Positions 18,755 through 29,144 of a stretch of DNA of 64,000 nt are shown here, piece after piece. Location: positions 124,001 through 188,000 of the forward strand of contig BGKB01000063.1 of the NCBI GenBank assembly GCA_003116975.1. The letters run 5' to 3'. The DNA comes from Aurantiochytrium sp. KH105 (taxonomy: Eukaryota > Sar > Bigyra > Thraustochytrida > Thraustochytriidae). How positions within the stretch are numbered: the stretch's first letter is position 1; each line of letters starts with the position of its first letter. The notes under the pieces were generated by a model. The model was given only the letters and a program-made list of their open reading frames with translations. It was not told the DNA's origin and did no database searches. The position numbers and the translations under genes are program-made.

Positions 18755-18973
18755 GCTCGGTTGGGGTTTTGCCAGCAAGTTGGTGGGCCGTGCAAAGCAG
18801 AGCATAACCACGCCAAAACCCAAAGGAAATGAGGCAAACAAAAACAAGTTTTGGGGGGAAAAGAAGGGAAAGAAAATATCATTGCATTGTGCAAACGCTT
18901 TCATGAACGAGTGTTGCGGCCGATCATGCGTCATACTTGGCTGCACGCAGACGAAACGAACGAATCTGTCAAC

Positions 18974-20122
18974 TTACTTGGGCATGCCACCGCCGCCCAT
19001 GCCGCCCATCATCTTCATCATGTTTGCCATGGCATTAGGATCTTGCATCATCTGCTGTGCCATTTGCATCATCTGCGGGTTCTGCGACATCATTTGCTGC
19101 GCGGCTTGCATGAGGCCCGGGTTGTTCATGAGGCTACCAATGTCCGGCATGCCTCCAGCCCCTCCAGCGGCGTTGCGCATTTGCTCCATTACCGAGGGGT
19201 CCATTCCTTGCATCATGTTCGCAAGACCAGACATGTCGGGCATTCCGCCTGCTCCACCGGCGGGGCCACCAACCGCGCTGCCACTGCCTGACGAAAGTTC
19301 GTCGAGAGTTCGCTGCGCGGCAGCATTACCTGGCTCGAGTTCGAGAGCTCGCTTGGCAGACTTGCGTGCCTCCTCGGTCCTGCCGAGACGGAGAGCTGCT
19401 GTCGAAGCGCGGGCATGTGCACGAGCGTACGATGGATTCAAAGTCACTGCCAGCGTGCAATCTTCGAGGCAGCCCTCGAAGTTCTCAAGGTAAAGATATG
19501 CAGCCGCGCGGTTGCCATAGTAAATGTGCGTGTTGCTTCCTGCTGGGGAAAGGTCGATGGCTTTGGAGTAAGACACGACAGCACGATCGTACTCCTTGCT
19601 CTTGAGGAACTGATTTCCTTCCTCCTTGAGCTTGTCGGCCTCCTGCTCAGCGTTCGTACCGGCTGCGCTGGCATCACCCGACGCCGAAGCAGGGGTTTCT
19701 TGTGCGCCGCTTGCCTTGGGAGCGCTCTCGGCGCCACCAAACTTTTCCATGTACTTGGCCACGAGACGCTCGTACTTTTTCTTGTACTCGGGCGAGTCTT
19801 CTGCCGCGTCTCCGAAGTAGCCCTTCTCCTTGACGCGGGTCAGATAGTTTTGGAATTTCGGCGAAGCTTCGATTGCCGGATCTACTGCGCTCGTGCTCTC
19901 CTGGACCTTTTGCAGGGTGATGCCAAGCTTCTCGCACCCAGCCTTGAAGGTCTTAAGAAGGTCTACTTCGTCGGACTCGCCTTGCTGCGCGCTCGACGTC
20001 TCGACGCCGAGCACCTTGCTCGCGACCTCCGCGACGGCGGACTTGGCGCCCTCATCGCTGCCGGCCGTGTGCTCGAGGTACTTGAGCACCGCCGTGCGCA
20101 GCTCCTGCTCGCCGTACTGCAT
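18974..20122 (-). CDS. SGTA/Sgt2-like TPR co-chaperone
   Basis: 382 residues from ATG 20122 (context GAAAACATG). The frame opens 246 bp further upstream, but that part is Cys/Arg-rich leader. SGTA-type proteins bind Hsp70/Hsp90 through TPRs and hand tail-anchored proteins to the GET pathway. Seen: an N-terminal helical dimerisation-like segment (1-45); FQNYLTRVKEKGYF and a charged helix (90-128); three TPRs (about 159-264) with KEEGNQFLKSKEYDRAV and YGNRAAAYLYL, keeping the carboxylate-clamp Lys/Asn positions; and a Met/Gly/Gln-rich C-terminus (about 285-382) with NP-containing STI1-like repeats that would bind hydrophobic clients. It is soluble. It follows the UGT gene head to tail, 219 bp away, and is head to head with the USP gene. 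Confidence 0.87.
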   Translation of the reverse strand: MQYGEQELRTAVLKYLEHTAGSDEGAKSAVAEVASKVLGVETSSAQQGESDEVDLLKTFKAGCEKLGITLQKVQESTSAVDPAIEASPKFQNYLTRVKEKGYFGDAAEDSPEYKKKYERLVAKYMEKFGGAESAPKASGAQETPASASGDASAAGTNAEQEADKLKEEGNQFLKSKEYDRAVVSYSKAIDLSPAGSNTHIYYGNRAAAYLYLENFEGCLEDCTLAVTLNPSYARAHARASTAALRLGRTEEARKSAKRALELEPGNAAAQRTLDELSSGSGSAVGGPAGGAGGMPDMSGLANMMQGMDPSVMEQMRNAAGGAGGMPDIGSLMNNPGLMQAAQQMMSQNPQMMQMAQQMMQDPNAMANMMKMMGGMGGGGMPK

Positions 20123-21345
20123 GTTTTCCGCGTTGCTGTTTGGCCCGTCCCTCGCGCGTGCCCCGGTCTTGCGCGGCGCTCGCTGCTCGTGCGTCCTCCG
20201 TTTCCGACTTTGTTTCCAGAGTGCGACGGGCGGCAAAACAAGCAAAACAACGACGCAAAACAAGGAAAATAGAAGTTCGAGAAAACCAGTATAGCAGTAG
20301 CGGCGGCAGCAGCAGCAGCAGCCAGCAGCAGCCAGGCACAAGCGCCTTTTACGTGAAGAAGGCAGCAACCTCTATCAACACCTGGCCGCGTGTAATTGCT
20401 ACCCACGCATAGTGACGAATCGTTCAAAAGCTATGCGTCAGAGGATAGAGAGTTGGCGAATCTTTCAGATTTGCCAGCTCATCGTAATAAACGGAGAGCG
20501 ATAACATGGGGTTCACTACACTCGGACCTGCGGCCTGCACGGCTGCTGCATGAAAAGTATCTCTCCTTTCACAGCGATCAGCTGCAGCTATCGTTTTCCA
20601 TCAGCCCGGCCAAGGCGCCTGGACGATGCGAAACTCTTCGCCTTGCCCTTTATACGTAATGTTCAGCAGTTCCCGACAGCTTTACATAGATGCCAGCAGT
20701 GCAGCCAGCACGACTTTGGAGGCACTGCCGACCACGAGCAGAGCCAGCTGCAGCTTGCTGTTGCTGTTGCTTTCCATTGCTCGTTCACTTGCTTGCTTCG
20801 ACTTGCTTGCTTTCCTTTCGTGTCGCTGTTGCCATGGTATAGTAAAACCTAATCAACACGTCGCCGGCGTGGGACTTTTTGCGATGGCAAGCAGCCGCAA
20901 TAACAAGGCACCTCTGCACCGCGCCCCGCTGCCCCCCCTCGTTCCGGCCAGCGCCGAACGCACGCAGGCGTGCGCGGTCTCCGGAGGGGCCACCGGGGGA
21001 GTCTCCGTGCACACGTGTCTTCTCGCACCGTCGTCGCGAGGTAGTAAAAGGCGGGAGAGCGGGAGAGGCAGCAGAGGCAGACCTCGCTCGCGCCCGCGCC
21101 CGCGCCCGCGCCCTCGTCGCGGCGGCCCCGGGCGACGCACGCACGCACGCACGCACGCACGCACGTACGCACGCGCGCGCGCACGCACGCGCGCGCGAGT
21201 GCGCCGCTGCCGCGAGCCGTCGTCGCCAAGGGCGGGCGAGCGGGCGAGCGAGCGAGCGAGCGGTCAGGCGATTTTTTGAAACGCGGCACGGGGGAGGACG
21301 CCGAGGCCTCTGCTCGAACTCGCGTGCAGACCTCGCGACGCCGAG

Positions 21346-21382
<37 letters not shown>

Positions 21383-21869
21383 CGCGCGCGAGAGTAGACG
21401 CGCGAGACCAGGCCCTTATCGCGTCGTCGCCCGGCGCAAGGGAGACCGACCGAGAAAGGCCAGTTCAGGCTGATCGCACAGAAGTCGGAAAAGAGGACAC
21501 GTCGAACTAAAGTTGAGGCCGGCACGCTCGCTCGCTTCTCGCAATCGGCGAAGGCGCGATCGTGGCAGTCGCGCAAGCTCGCGCAGGCTAAGAGGATAAG
21601 AACGAAGGCCCTTGCGGAGATCTGACATCGTGCGAAGGAAAGAAGGAAGGAGAGGACCGACAGAGGTGACGGGAGGGCTACCCATTTTTCGTGTTCCAGC
21701 TGGAATTTGCCCATCATCCATTCTTGGTACTACGCAAAGCTAGCTAGCTAGATTGCTTGCTTGCTTGCTTTCTTGCTCGGCACTGCACTGCACTGCACTG
21801 CACTGCACTACACTGCGCATTGCGTGGAGTGAGTGATCAAGGGACCGCAATCAATCTGCACGAGGCACC
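20123..21869. promoter_or_regulatory. Divergent upstream region, SGTA-like / USP
   Basis: 1.75 kb between two starts, with a GC-rich core. It holds GCCCGC repeats (about 21089-21115), an ACGC array (21137-21195), GAGGAC hexamers (about 21338-21380), CTTG repeats (about 21752-21772) and a CACTG array (21781-21814) about 55 bp before the USP start. Large open frames here (20626-21279, 20785-21717) translate the repeats into Arg, Ala or Val-Leu runs and are rejected. Confidence 0.5.
21781..21814. repeat. CACTG pentanucleotide array
   Basis: Seven CACTG units, one altered to CACTA, just upstream of the USP start codon. Confidence 0.9.
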
Positions 21870-24800
21870 ATGGGTGGGACACATGGGCGAATCGTGTCGC
21901 CGGAGGAGGCGCGAAAACGGTTTACACCGCTCGAACTTAGGACACTTCGTAGCGGATTCGACAGACTGGCAAGTGCGTCTCCTCAGCAAGGATTTAGCGA
22001 AATTGGCTTCATGACATTCAAATCTCTGGTTCTCGCAGATTTCCCAGATTTTCCCGAGCTTCTTGCGCTCCGCATGTTTAGTGTTTTCGATATGAACGGA
22101 AACCAGGCGCTTGATTGGAACGAGCTGCTCTGCGGTCTATGTATTCTCTGCCGCGGCAAGCACGAAGAACGGTTGCGCTTTCTTTTTCAGGTGTACGACA
22201 ACGAAAGGACCGGCGCTCTCAGTCGCCATTCTCTTCTTCGATTTGCCGATTGCCTCGATGATCATCGCTTGAGTGACGACGAGCGCCGGTCTTCGTACGA
22301 CCTCATCGACAAAGCCTTTGCTCGCACGCGAGGAACAAATGCGGAATGGGCTTCCCCGCTCACACTAGAAGCGTTCTCGCGAAGTATGGTGCAGTTCATG
22401 GATTCTCCGCTTGTGAGCTGGCCAACGCGCGTTGGACAAAAGCTCCTGGGTCCTGTCTTCATGGCTGCTGCGCAGACAAGTGTTTCAGATGTGGCCGAAC
22501 GCGGGCCAATGAGCAAGCTCGGCCCACCGCTCCCTCCCCGACCGGATGAAGTTGAAAGCGCTATGATGTGCCAAGCGGCCCCAGGGTATGGTCTCAACGC
22601 GCATCTGTCGCGGTCAACGGGCGGCCCCTTTGCAGACGCTGATCTCAAACGACACCCTGCTTTTGTGCGTCACCAGTCAAGTCGCGCACAGCTTGAAGAA
22701 GGAAGCACTTTCAAGCGCATGCATCGATCTCCCGATCGCGAGCTCCTTGTGCCGGGTGATGTCTGGTTTGTTGTGTCTGCAAGGTGGTTTCGAGCGTGGC
22801 AAGCCTATAGCGGATACTCTCATGGGGAGGTCGATTTGATGTCCCTGCGGAGTAGCCGCCAACTCGAGCGGCCTGGGCCAATCGATAATCGCGACATCGT
22901 TCGCGGACTTGAGCCCGAGCAAGACCCCAACGATCCGCGAGACCTGGGCGAGCTCGAATTCTGCGCGCTGCGCCCCGAGCTCAACCACCAGCGGGACTTT
23001 GTGATATTGTGTCGCGATGCTTGGGAATTTCTTCACGGTACGTATGGGGGCGGACCCGTCCTCGCGCGCAAGGTCATTCCTGCCGAGACGCCTTTCGAGC
23101 GTGCTGAGATCGAACTTTTCCCCGTCTCGCTCCATGTGCGCTGCGTCGCCTTTTCCGGGGAAGCAGAGTCGGGCCTTGACACCACCTCTGATCGAGCCCA
23201 TCTGGACAGCTTTAACGCCGACAGACCTGCAAGAATTCAAGTTTCACGTCGGGCCACCGTGCGGGACATTGAGCGTGCCATCTTGGACCGCCTCATGGAA
23301 CCCCGCGGACGCGCCCTCTCCACGGATAGTCTTTACAGCACGCAAAGTGCTGCCGCGGAGGATGGTCTCGCGCAAAAGAGGGCTGCCCTGCAGAATCGTG
23401 ACCGCTTCTCTGCCGAGTGTATGCGGCTCTGGTGCATGGTGGATGATAGCCTCGAGTCGCTTTCGGCAACCTTTGCGGGACCCGAGGCGCGCCCTCTTCG
23501 CGGGCCGAACATCAATGCCAAGCTTCTGCAGGATCCCCAAGAAACCGTCGAGGAGGCGGACCTTGAAGATGACCAGACCATCATACTCGAGCTTTGTAGC
23601 GCAGATGGGAGCTGGCCACTGGCAAGCATCGAGACCCTGCGCTCGCTTCGGCCTCGGGATCCAAAGATCCAAATTGCTTCTGGGCCTCATACCAATGCGC
23701 GCGTGGTCATGCTGGGGGGTGGGCCCTCGCCTCACAACTCGCCGACCTCGCGCGCCTCGAGTGGTCTTCCTGCAATTGGTGCGCAGACTGCGCGCAGCAA
23801 TGCCAAGACCCAGCTGGCGACACGACCTGTAGGAGGTCCCCCGTCGCCCGGCCGGCCGGCGCCCCAGGTGCTCGGAAACGTGGGCATGGCCAATCTCGGC
23901 AACACTTGCTTCATGTCCGCCTCGTTGCAGTGCCTCTTGCACACAGAGTCGTTGAAGCAGTACATTCTAGACGATGCCTACGTGTCGGATGTGAACACGA
24001 CACTCAGGGATAGCACGCACGGTCTCCTGGCTGACGCCTTTGCGGATCTCTTTCGTATCGCCTGGGGCGCCAATGGGCGAATTCCGGCTTCTATCGCTCC
24101 GCGCCGTTTCAAAAAGGAGCTTTCCAAGCACGATCCTCGATTTCTCGGGGTGCAGCAGCAAGATGCACAGGAACTCTTGTCTTCTCTGCTCGATGGATTG
24201 GCGCAAGACCTCAATCGCATCAAGAGCAAAGCGTACGTGGAGCTCAAGGACTCGGACGGGCGGGCAGACCAAGAGGTAGCGCGAGAGTGGTGGATGGCGC
24301 ACTTGCGTCGTGAACTGAGCATTGTCACAGCATTGTTTTCAGGTCAGTTTAAGACCCTGCTGCGGTGCGACACGTGTGGGTATGAATCGGCGCGTTTCGA
24401 GCCTTTCTCGACGTTGTCGCTCCCGCTTCCAGAGTCGCCCAAGCGGACGGTGATGGTCCATGTGGTGTTTGCCGACGCCTCGCGGCCGCCCCTTTTGGTC
24501 GCGATGCGTCTTCGCAAGGAAGGTAACTTTGGCGATGTACGTCGCGCCTTGCTCGATCTTCAGCCCGGCACCACGGGCAGTGTCGTGCAGTCGATTTTAC
24601 AAGGTCCTACTTCGAACACGGAGGACGAGGATGCCGGCGAACGTGCGCCGCGAAACCTCGATTCGGAGCGCTTGGTCTTGGCATATGTGTTTGAGCGTCA
24701 GATATTCAGCTTTGTACCCGACGCTCGTCCGTTGAAAACCCTACGCGCGCGTGACCCTTTGTACGCCTTTGAGCTCCCCCATTTGCATCATGAAGACGGT

Positions 24801-26810
24801 TTTTCCGGCGCGGCGGTCAACCTCAAGGAGGCTGCCGCCGCCGCTGCTGCTGCTAACGACGACGAAGATGACGATGACAATGCCAAAGAGGCGGATGGCG
24901 AGGATGATGATAAGAATGCAGAGGTTGATGGCGACATTGGCGTTACTGGAGACCCAGAGGGGCAACCCCAGCAAGATGATGAGATTGGAATCGGTATTGG
25001 GACCCAAGTGGAATATCACGTCTCGGACGACCACTTCGGTCCAATGCTTGGCGTTGTGGTTGGGATCAAAGGCACCACCAGTAAGCGACAGGGACGCTTG
25101 CCCAAATACCAGGTCAAATTCGCTGCGGATACAAATGACATCAGCGAGACTCGCACTGTCGTGCTCGTGAGCAACGAGGTTCGTGCTGTTCCGATGAGGC
25201 CCATGCTCCTCAAGCTGGAGCAGCGGGTCTGGCACAAACATGCGTGCTACTTTGTGAACCCGATGCGCCCCGTCTTGGTAGGAATGCCCTTTGTGCTCAT
25301 GGCGCGCCCCGACAGACTCTCGGGGTATGCATTGTACGAGGCTGTCGCGAGGCAAGTTCGGCAGTTCAACGGCGCTTCTTCGCCTTCTGCGAACGCTGGT
25401 GACGAGGGCGGCGCGCTTTCTCCGGGCGTCTTTGAAAGTATTGGTGCTTCTGCGGGTTTGAGCGGCTCTCCGCCGACCAAGGATGTGTCTGCGTCACAGA
25501 TCCGATCGACATGGGGATTCACCATTGTCGCTCTCGGTGCCGACAGGCAACAACGAACTTGCGGCAGTTGCTCATGGATGTCTGCATGCGATGGTTGCCC
25601 GATTCAGCCCACAAGCACTCCCGTGTCCACGATATTCACGGGGCCGAGCACGCTTGTGGTCGACTGGGGGAGCGCGAGTTCCCCCGCTGGTAAATCGAGG
25701 TCGAATGCTTTGACTCTTATGCCTGTGGACAAACATTCGAGTGTCGACGATGTGCGACGCGAAGAGCAGAAGCGGATGCCCTTGTCTTCCTTGCTGGAGA
25801 ATTTTGTCCGGAAGGAGCAGCTCACCGGGGAGGATCAGGCCCGCTGTGCACGGTGCAAGGACTTCAAGGACCACTCCATGACGCTCGGGCTCTGGCGTGC
25901 GCCTCCTATCCTCGTGATGCACCTGAAGCGCTTCGATGGTAGCCGCAAACTCTTGAATTTGGTTGAGTATCCGACCCGAGATCTCGATCTTTCGCCTTAT
26001 TTGGCTCATGCGATGCCTGCTCAGCCTCGCAAATCCCGCAGATCTCTTGATCTCGCCCTGCGCAAGCGTGGCGTCGAAGCGGATGAGGACAGTAGCGGAG
26101 TCGAACAAGACGACGACGACGAAGAAAAGGAGGATATCGACGATGTGGAGCCGGACAATGCCGCTGGAGTCAGCAATGGGCGTTTCGTTGGCAAAGAATT
26201 GGGGGTGAACGCGCGCCCATCATCGATGTCTGCACGCAGAGACAGCGCTGTCGCTCCGGTCAATGCCTTGGAGGAAGAGGAAGAAGAAGAAGAAGAAGAA
26301 GAAGCTGAAGGCGAAAATGGTGGGGGGCACGGGAAGTCCGTCGCTGCGGCAGAGACGTCTGATCAGACTTTGTCACCAGAGGCTCTAGCTAAAGCCGAAG
26401 CAGAAGAAGAAGCACTCGAGCTTGTCGACGTGTTGGTAGACTCAGAGTATGTCGGTTTACGGGCGTACGGCGGTCATGAGCATGGTGGTATCCCTCCGGA
26501 GTACGATCTTTACGGTGTCGTGGATCACACGGGCAGCCTGGGCGGTGGCCACTACATCGCCAAAACGAAGAGCTCGATCAACGGCAAGTGGTACAACTTT
26601 GATGACCGGATCATTACCGAAATTAGCGAAGAAGAGGCCGTCTCTTCGCGGGCCTATCTTTTGTTTTACGTGCGCAAAGACGTTGCAGCCAATGCTGACG
26701 TGAATCGTCTCTTTCCTTGCGAGATTCTTAACTCCAAGAGCCTTCGGGCAGCTCGCAAGGCTCTCGATCCTCACAACCAGACCTTTCGGGACCGCTGTCC
26801 CATTATGTGA
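21870..26810 (+). CDS. USP32-like ubiquitin carboxyl-terminal hydrolase with EF-hand, DUSP and CaaX box
   Basis: 1646 residues; the start context CACCATGG is ideal. Order: Gly2 after the initiator Met; a canonical EF-hand loop DMNGNQALDWNE (74-85) and a degenerate second loop (110-121); a DUSP-like region (about 290-430, GDVWFVVSARWFRAW); a ubiquitin-like stretch (about 470-590); then the USP catalytic domain from about 672 with Cys box GNTCFM (C680), zinc-binding CxxC pairs in RCDTCG and RCARCK, His box GGGHY (H1561) and WYNFDD (D1579). Insertions in the catalytic domain include an acidic tract (985-1024), a Tudor-like beta segment (1044-1108) and poly-Glu (about 1468-1479). The last four residues, CPIM, are a farnesylation-type CaaX box. 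This order matches animal USP32, a Golgi/endosomal deubiquitinase. All catalytic residues are present. Confidence 0.9.
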   Translation: MGGTHGRIVSPEEARKRFTPLELRTLRSGFDRLASASPQQGFSEIGFMTFKSLVLADFPDFPELLALRMFSVFDMNGNQALDWNELLCGLCILCRGKHEERLRFLFQVYDNERTGALSRHSLLRFADCLDDHRLSDDERRSSYDLIDKAFARTRGTNAEWASPLTLEAFSRSMVQFMDSPLVSWPTRVGQKLLGPVFMAAAQTSVSDVAERGPMSKLGPPLPPRPDEVESAMMCQAAPGYGLNAHLSRSTGGPFADADLKRHPAFVRHQSSRAQLEEGSTFKRMHRSPDRELLVPGDVWFVVSARWFRAWQAYSGYSHGEVDLMSLRSSRQLERPGPIDNRDIVRGLEPEQDPNDPRDLGELEFCALRPELNHQRDFVILCRDAWEFLHGTYGGGPVLARKVIPAETPFERAEIELFPVSLHVRCVAFSGEAESGLDTTSDRAHLDSFNADRPARIQVSRRATVRDIERAILDRLMEPRGRALSTDSLYSTQSAAAEDGLAQKRAALQNRDRFSAECMRLWCMVDDSLESLSATFAGPEARPLRGPNINAKLLQDPQETVEEADLEDDQTIILELCSADGSWPLASIETLRSLRPRDPKIQIASGPHTNARVVMLGGGPSPHNSPTSRASSGLPAIGAQTARSNAKTQLATRPVGGPPSPGRPAPQVLGNVGMANLGNTCFMSASLQCLLHTESLKQYILDDAYVSDVNTTLRDSTHGLLADAFADLFRIAWGANGRIPASIAPRRFKKELSKHDPRFLGVQQQDAQELLSSLLDGLAQDLNRIKSKAYVELKDSDGRADQEVAREWWMAHLRRELSIVTALFSGQFKTLLRCDTCGYESARFEPFSTLSLPLPESPKRTVMVHVVFADASRPPLLVAMRLRKEGNFGDVRRALLDLQPGTTGSVVQSILQGPTSNTEDEDAGERAPRNLDSERLVLAYVFERQIFSFVPDARPLKTLRARDPLYAFELPHLHHEDGFSGAAVNLKEAAAAAAAANDDEDDDDNAKEADGEDDDKNAEVDGDIGVTGDPEGQPQQDDEIGIGIGTQVEYHVSDDHFGPMLGVVVGIKGTTSKRQGRLPKYQVKFAADTNDISETRTVVLVSNEVRAVPMRPMLLKLEQRVWHKHACYFVNPMRPVLVGMPFVLMARPDRLSGYALYEAVARQVRQFNGASSPSANAGDEGGALSPGVFESIGASAGLSGSPPTKDVSASQIRSTWGFTIVALGADRQQRTCGSCSWMSACDGCPIQPTSTPVSTIFTGPSTLVVDWGSASSPAGKSRSNALTLMPVDKHSSVDDVRREEQKRMPLSSLLENFVRKEQLTGEDQARCARCKDFKDHSMTLGLWRAPPILVMHLKRFDGSRKLLNLVEYPTRDLDLSPYLAHAMPAQPRKSRRSLDLALRKRGVEADEDSSGVEQDDDDEEKEDIDDVEPDNAAGVSNGRFVGKELGVNARPSSMSARRDSAVAPVNALEEEEEEEEEEEAEGENGGGHGKSVAAAETSDQTLSPEALAKAEAEEEALELVDVLVDSEYVGLRAYGGHEHGGIPPEYDLYGVVDHTGSLGGGHYIAKTKSSINGKWYNFDDRIITEISEEEAVSSRAYLLFYVRKDVAANADVNRLFPCEILNSKSLRAARKALDPHNQTFRDRCPIM

Positions 26811-27193
26811 GTGTTTTTCCAACTATTTGTTTGTTTGTTTGTTTGTTTGTTTGTTTGTTTGTTTGTTTGTTTGTTTGTTTGTTCGTTCGTTTGTTTGTTT
26901 GTTCGTTTGTTTGTTTGTTTGTTTGTTTGTTTCACCAGCGTTGTTTGTGCGCAGCGTTTTCCTAACATTTTCGTTTTTCTCGTCTTGCATGTGATGTGAC
27001 TGAAGGCGGAGCTACGCACGCCATTGTCCTGACTCATTCATCCAAGGCTGGAAACGACGAGATCAGTACGACCGCAGTTTGCTCAGGCTGGCTATTCGTC
27101 ACAGATTCACCGATTTGAGCTTGCCCATCACGATGGTGTCGGAGGATTGAAAGGCGCAGCAATTCCACAACGCGTTGGCAGGAGCAGAAGACA
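26811..27193. other. Intergenic region USP / NDUFAF5
   Basis: 383 bp, dominated by the TTTG microsatellite at 26826-26932. The rest is the leader of the methyltransferase-fold gene. Confidence 0.6.
26826..26932. repeat. TTTG tetranucleotide microsatellite
   Basis: About 26 units of GTTT with three or four GTTC variants, starting 16 bp after the USP stop codon, so probably transcribed in its 3' UTR. Confidence 0.95.
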
Positions 27194-28336
27194 ATGTACG
27201 GGCCACGACGCTTGGTCGCAAGCAGCATGGCGCGCGGCGCAAGTATCACGCGCGCGGTTGCTAAGGCGCCTGGTCTGAGAGCAGCAGCAGCGGCGAACGC
27301 ACGGCGCGCAGCCTCGGGAATGGCGCCGAGCGCAACTCGAGATCCCTTCGAGAGTGCCGTGAAGCGCGCACACAGGGACCGCGCGGCGCGAGCCTATGTG
27401 TCTAGCGGAGGGGACTTCGACTTTCTGCGCGAGCATGCCGCCTCGAGGATTGTTGACCGCATCTCTGATGTTGCCAAAGACTTTGACACCGCACTTGACC
27501 TCGGATGCGGCACAGGCAGCATTTTGGCCGAGCTCTTGCGCGAGGGCATCGAAGATGAGGACGGCTTTGAGGCGCCAGGCGCCATCCGAAAAGTTATTCA
27601 GCTCGAGCCTTCGACAATGATGGCCGATGTTGCGCGCGAGCGTGCCCAGACGCTCGAGGCTTCGGGTCGCCTCGAGGTGGAGACACTCGTGTGTCCTCTT
27701 GAAAACTGTCTCGAAGCCGTCCCGGAAGGCTCTGTGGACATCGTCGTCAGCTCTCTTTCGATGCACTGGGCCAATGGTCTGACGGAGGCTCTGCAGCGCG
27801 CTCAGCGAGCGCTCAAGCCAGATGGTGTCTTCATCGGTGCCATGCTCGGCGGCGACACGCTCCACGAACTCCGCACGTCTCTTGCGATTGCTGAACAAGA
27901 GCGCGAAGGTGGCATTAGCGCACACGTCTCGCCGATGATCCGGCACGCAGACGCGTGCGGTCTGTTGACGAATGCAGGGTTTAACCTCACAACAGTGGAC
28001 ACCGAGACGTTTACTGTCGAGTTTGGGTCCGCTTTTAAATGCATGGAAAACTTGAGCGGTATGGGCGAATCGAACGCGGTTTGGAATCGCCGGCCATACG
28101 TGTCAAAGGATACCTTCCTAGCGGCTGCGACGATTTACGAGCACCTTTATGGTGACGAGGAGGGCTACGTTCCTGCGACCTTTGATATGGTCTACATGAT
28201 TGGATGGAAGCCACATGACTCGCAGCCCAAACCACTCAAGCCTCAGGTCGCACAGACCTCATTGGGAACGCTTGGCAAGGGTTTTGATCTCACACAACAT
28301 TCTTCCCCTCGGGGTGGCTCGCCATCATCGCAATGA
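27194..28336 (+). CDS. NDUFAF5: NDUFAF5-like arginine hydroxylase, mitochondrial complex I assembly factor
   Basis: 380 residues. NDUFAF5 has a methyltransferase fold and hydroxylates an arginine of the NDUFS7 subunit early in complex I assembly in the mitochondrial matrix. The first 45 residues are Arg/Ala-rich with almost no acids, a typical mitochondrial presequence. Landmarks: DPFESAVKRAHRD (50-62), LDLGCGTG (101-108, SAM-binding motif I), SSLSMHWANGL, a GVFIGAMLGGDTLHELRTSL segment, GMGESNAVWNRR and YMIGWKPHDSQPKP near the C-terminus, all characteristic of the family. There is a small insertion (EDEDGFEAPGAI) after motif I. The start ATG has A at -3. Confidence 0.92.
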   Translation: MYGPRRLVASSMARGASITRAVAKAPGLRAAAAANARRAASGMAPSATRDPFESAVKRAHRDRAARAYVSSGGDFDFLREHAASRIVDRISDVAKDFDTALDLGCGTGSILAELLREGIEDEDGFEAPGAIRKVIQLEPSTMMADVARERAQTLEASGRLEVETLVCPLENCLEAVPEGSVDIVVSSLSMHWANGLTEALQRAQRALKPDGVFIGAMLGGDTLHELRTSLAIAEQEREGGISAHVSPMIRHADACGLLTNAGFNLTTVDTETFTVEFGSAFKCMENLSGMGESNAVWNRRPYVSKDTFLAAATIYEHLYGDEEGYVPATFDMVYMIGWKPHDSQPKPLKPQVAQTSLGTLGKGFDLTQHSSPRGGSPSSQ

Positions 28337-29144
28337 AGAAATTCGTTCTTGGGGCCGGGACCCCCCGAAGGCAAACAATGAGGTTAACGTTAGGCCTAGG
28401 CTTGGGCTGACTGCGTGATCCTTGAGTAAATATCATTAGAGTCTCAAGCATGGCGCGCAGGTCATCCAAGCTTGCGTGTCGACTTTCTGGTCGACTCTGA
28501 AGAAGAGACCATGCATTCTCTTTTCTTTTTTTCACCTTGCCCCGGCAAGATTAAAATCAAGATGAGCCCACGATTCAACAAACCTATCATCTATCTGTCT
28601 GTCCATCTGTCACGTCAAGTCAAGTCACGTCATGCCATACCACATCATATCACGTCACCTTACGTCAAACATACTATTTCAAGCCCCCAGAAGAATGTAT
28701 CGCTCTAGGCCTCAAAGAAAAAGATATGGATGTTCTCGGTGTCTCGTGATTATGAGGAGGCGGGGTAAGAGAAGATATCTCCGCTTCCCTTGGCCCCAAA
28801 GTGATCGTATCTGGTTAGGCGAGAGAAGCAAGAGAGACGCCTAGTTGTACTCTTCGTAATCATTCTTTCTTTTTTTCTTTTTTAGGTGTGATTTTATATG
28901 TGGTGTGCTTGCCTGCGTTCGTGAATTTGACCATCGATGTCAGTGAGTGTCCGCGACAAGAGCTGTCTAGGTCGCGAGGCTTTAAGTCATCGGGAAAACG
29001 CGTACAGATAAACGCACACCCTATTGTTTTTTGTTGTTGTTGAAAATAACCTTTCCGTTTGATTGGCCGACCCTCGGATCGCATTGCATTGCGATCAGCG
29101 AAGAAAGGAGCAGCGCCATCGTGTCAAATGAAAATGGATGGTGC
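28337..29144. other. Convergent intergenic region NDUFAF5 / DFRP1-like
   Basis: About 0.8 kb, relatively AT-rich. It contains a TAGGCCTA palindrome (28391-28398) 55 bp after the NDUFAF5 stop and a degenerate GTCAN pentanucleotide stretch (about 28608-28668). No gene is seen. Confidence 0.6.
28391..28398. other. TAGGCCTA palindrome, 3' flank of NDUFAF5
   Basis: Exact palindrome 55 bp downstream of the NDUFAF5 stop. Possible 3'-end element (see findings). Confidence 0.35.

Noticed and set aside
20785-21717. 310-residue minus-strand frame with Val-Leu repeats
   Set aside because: Translation of GAGGAC and ACGC simple repeats in a divergent promoter region.
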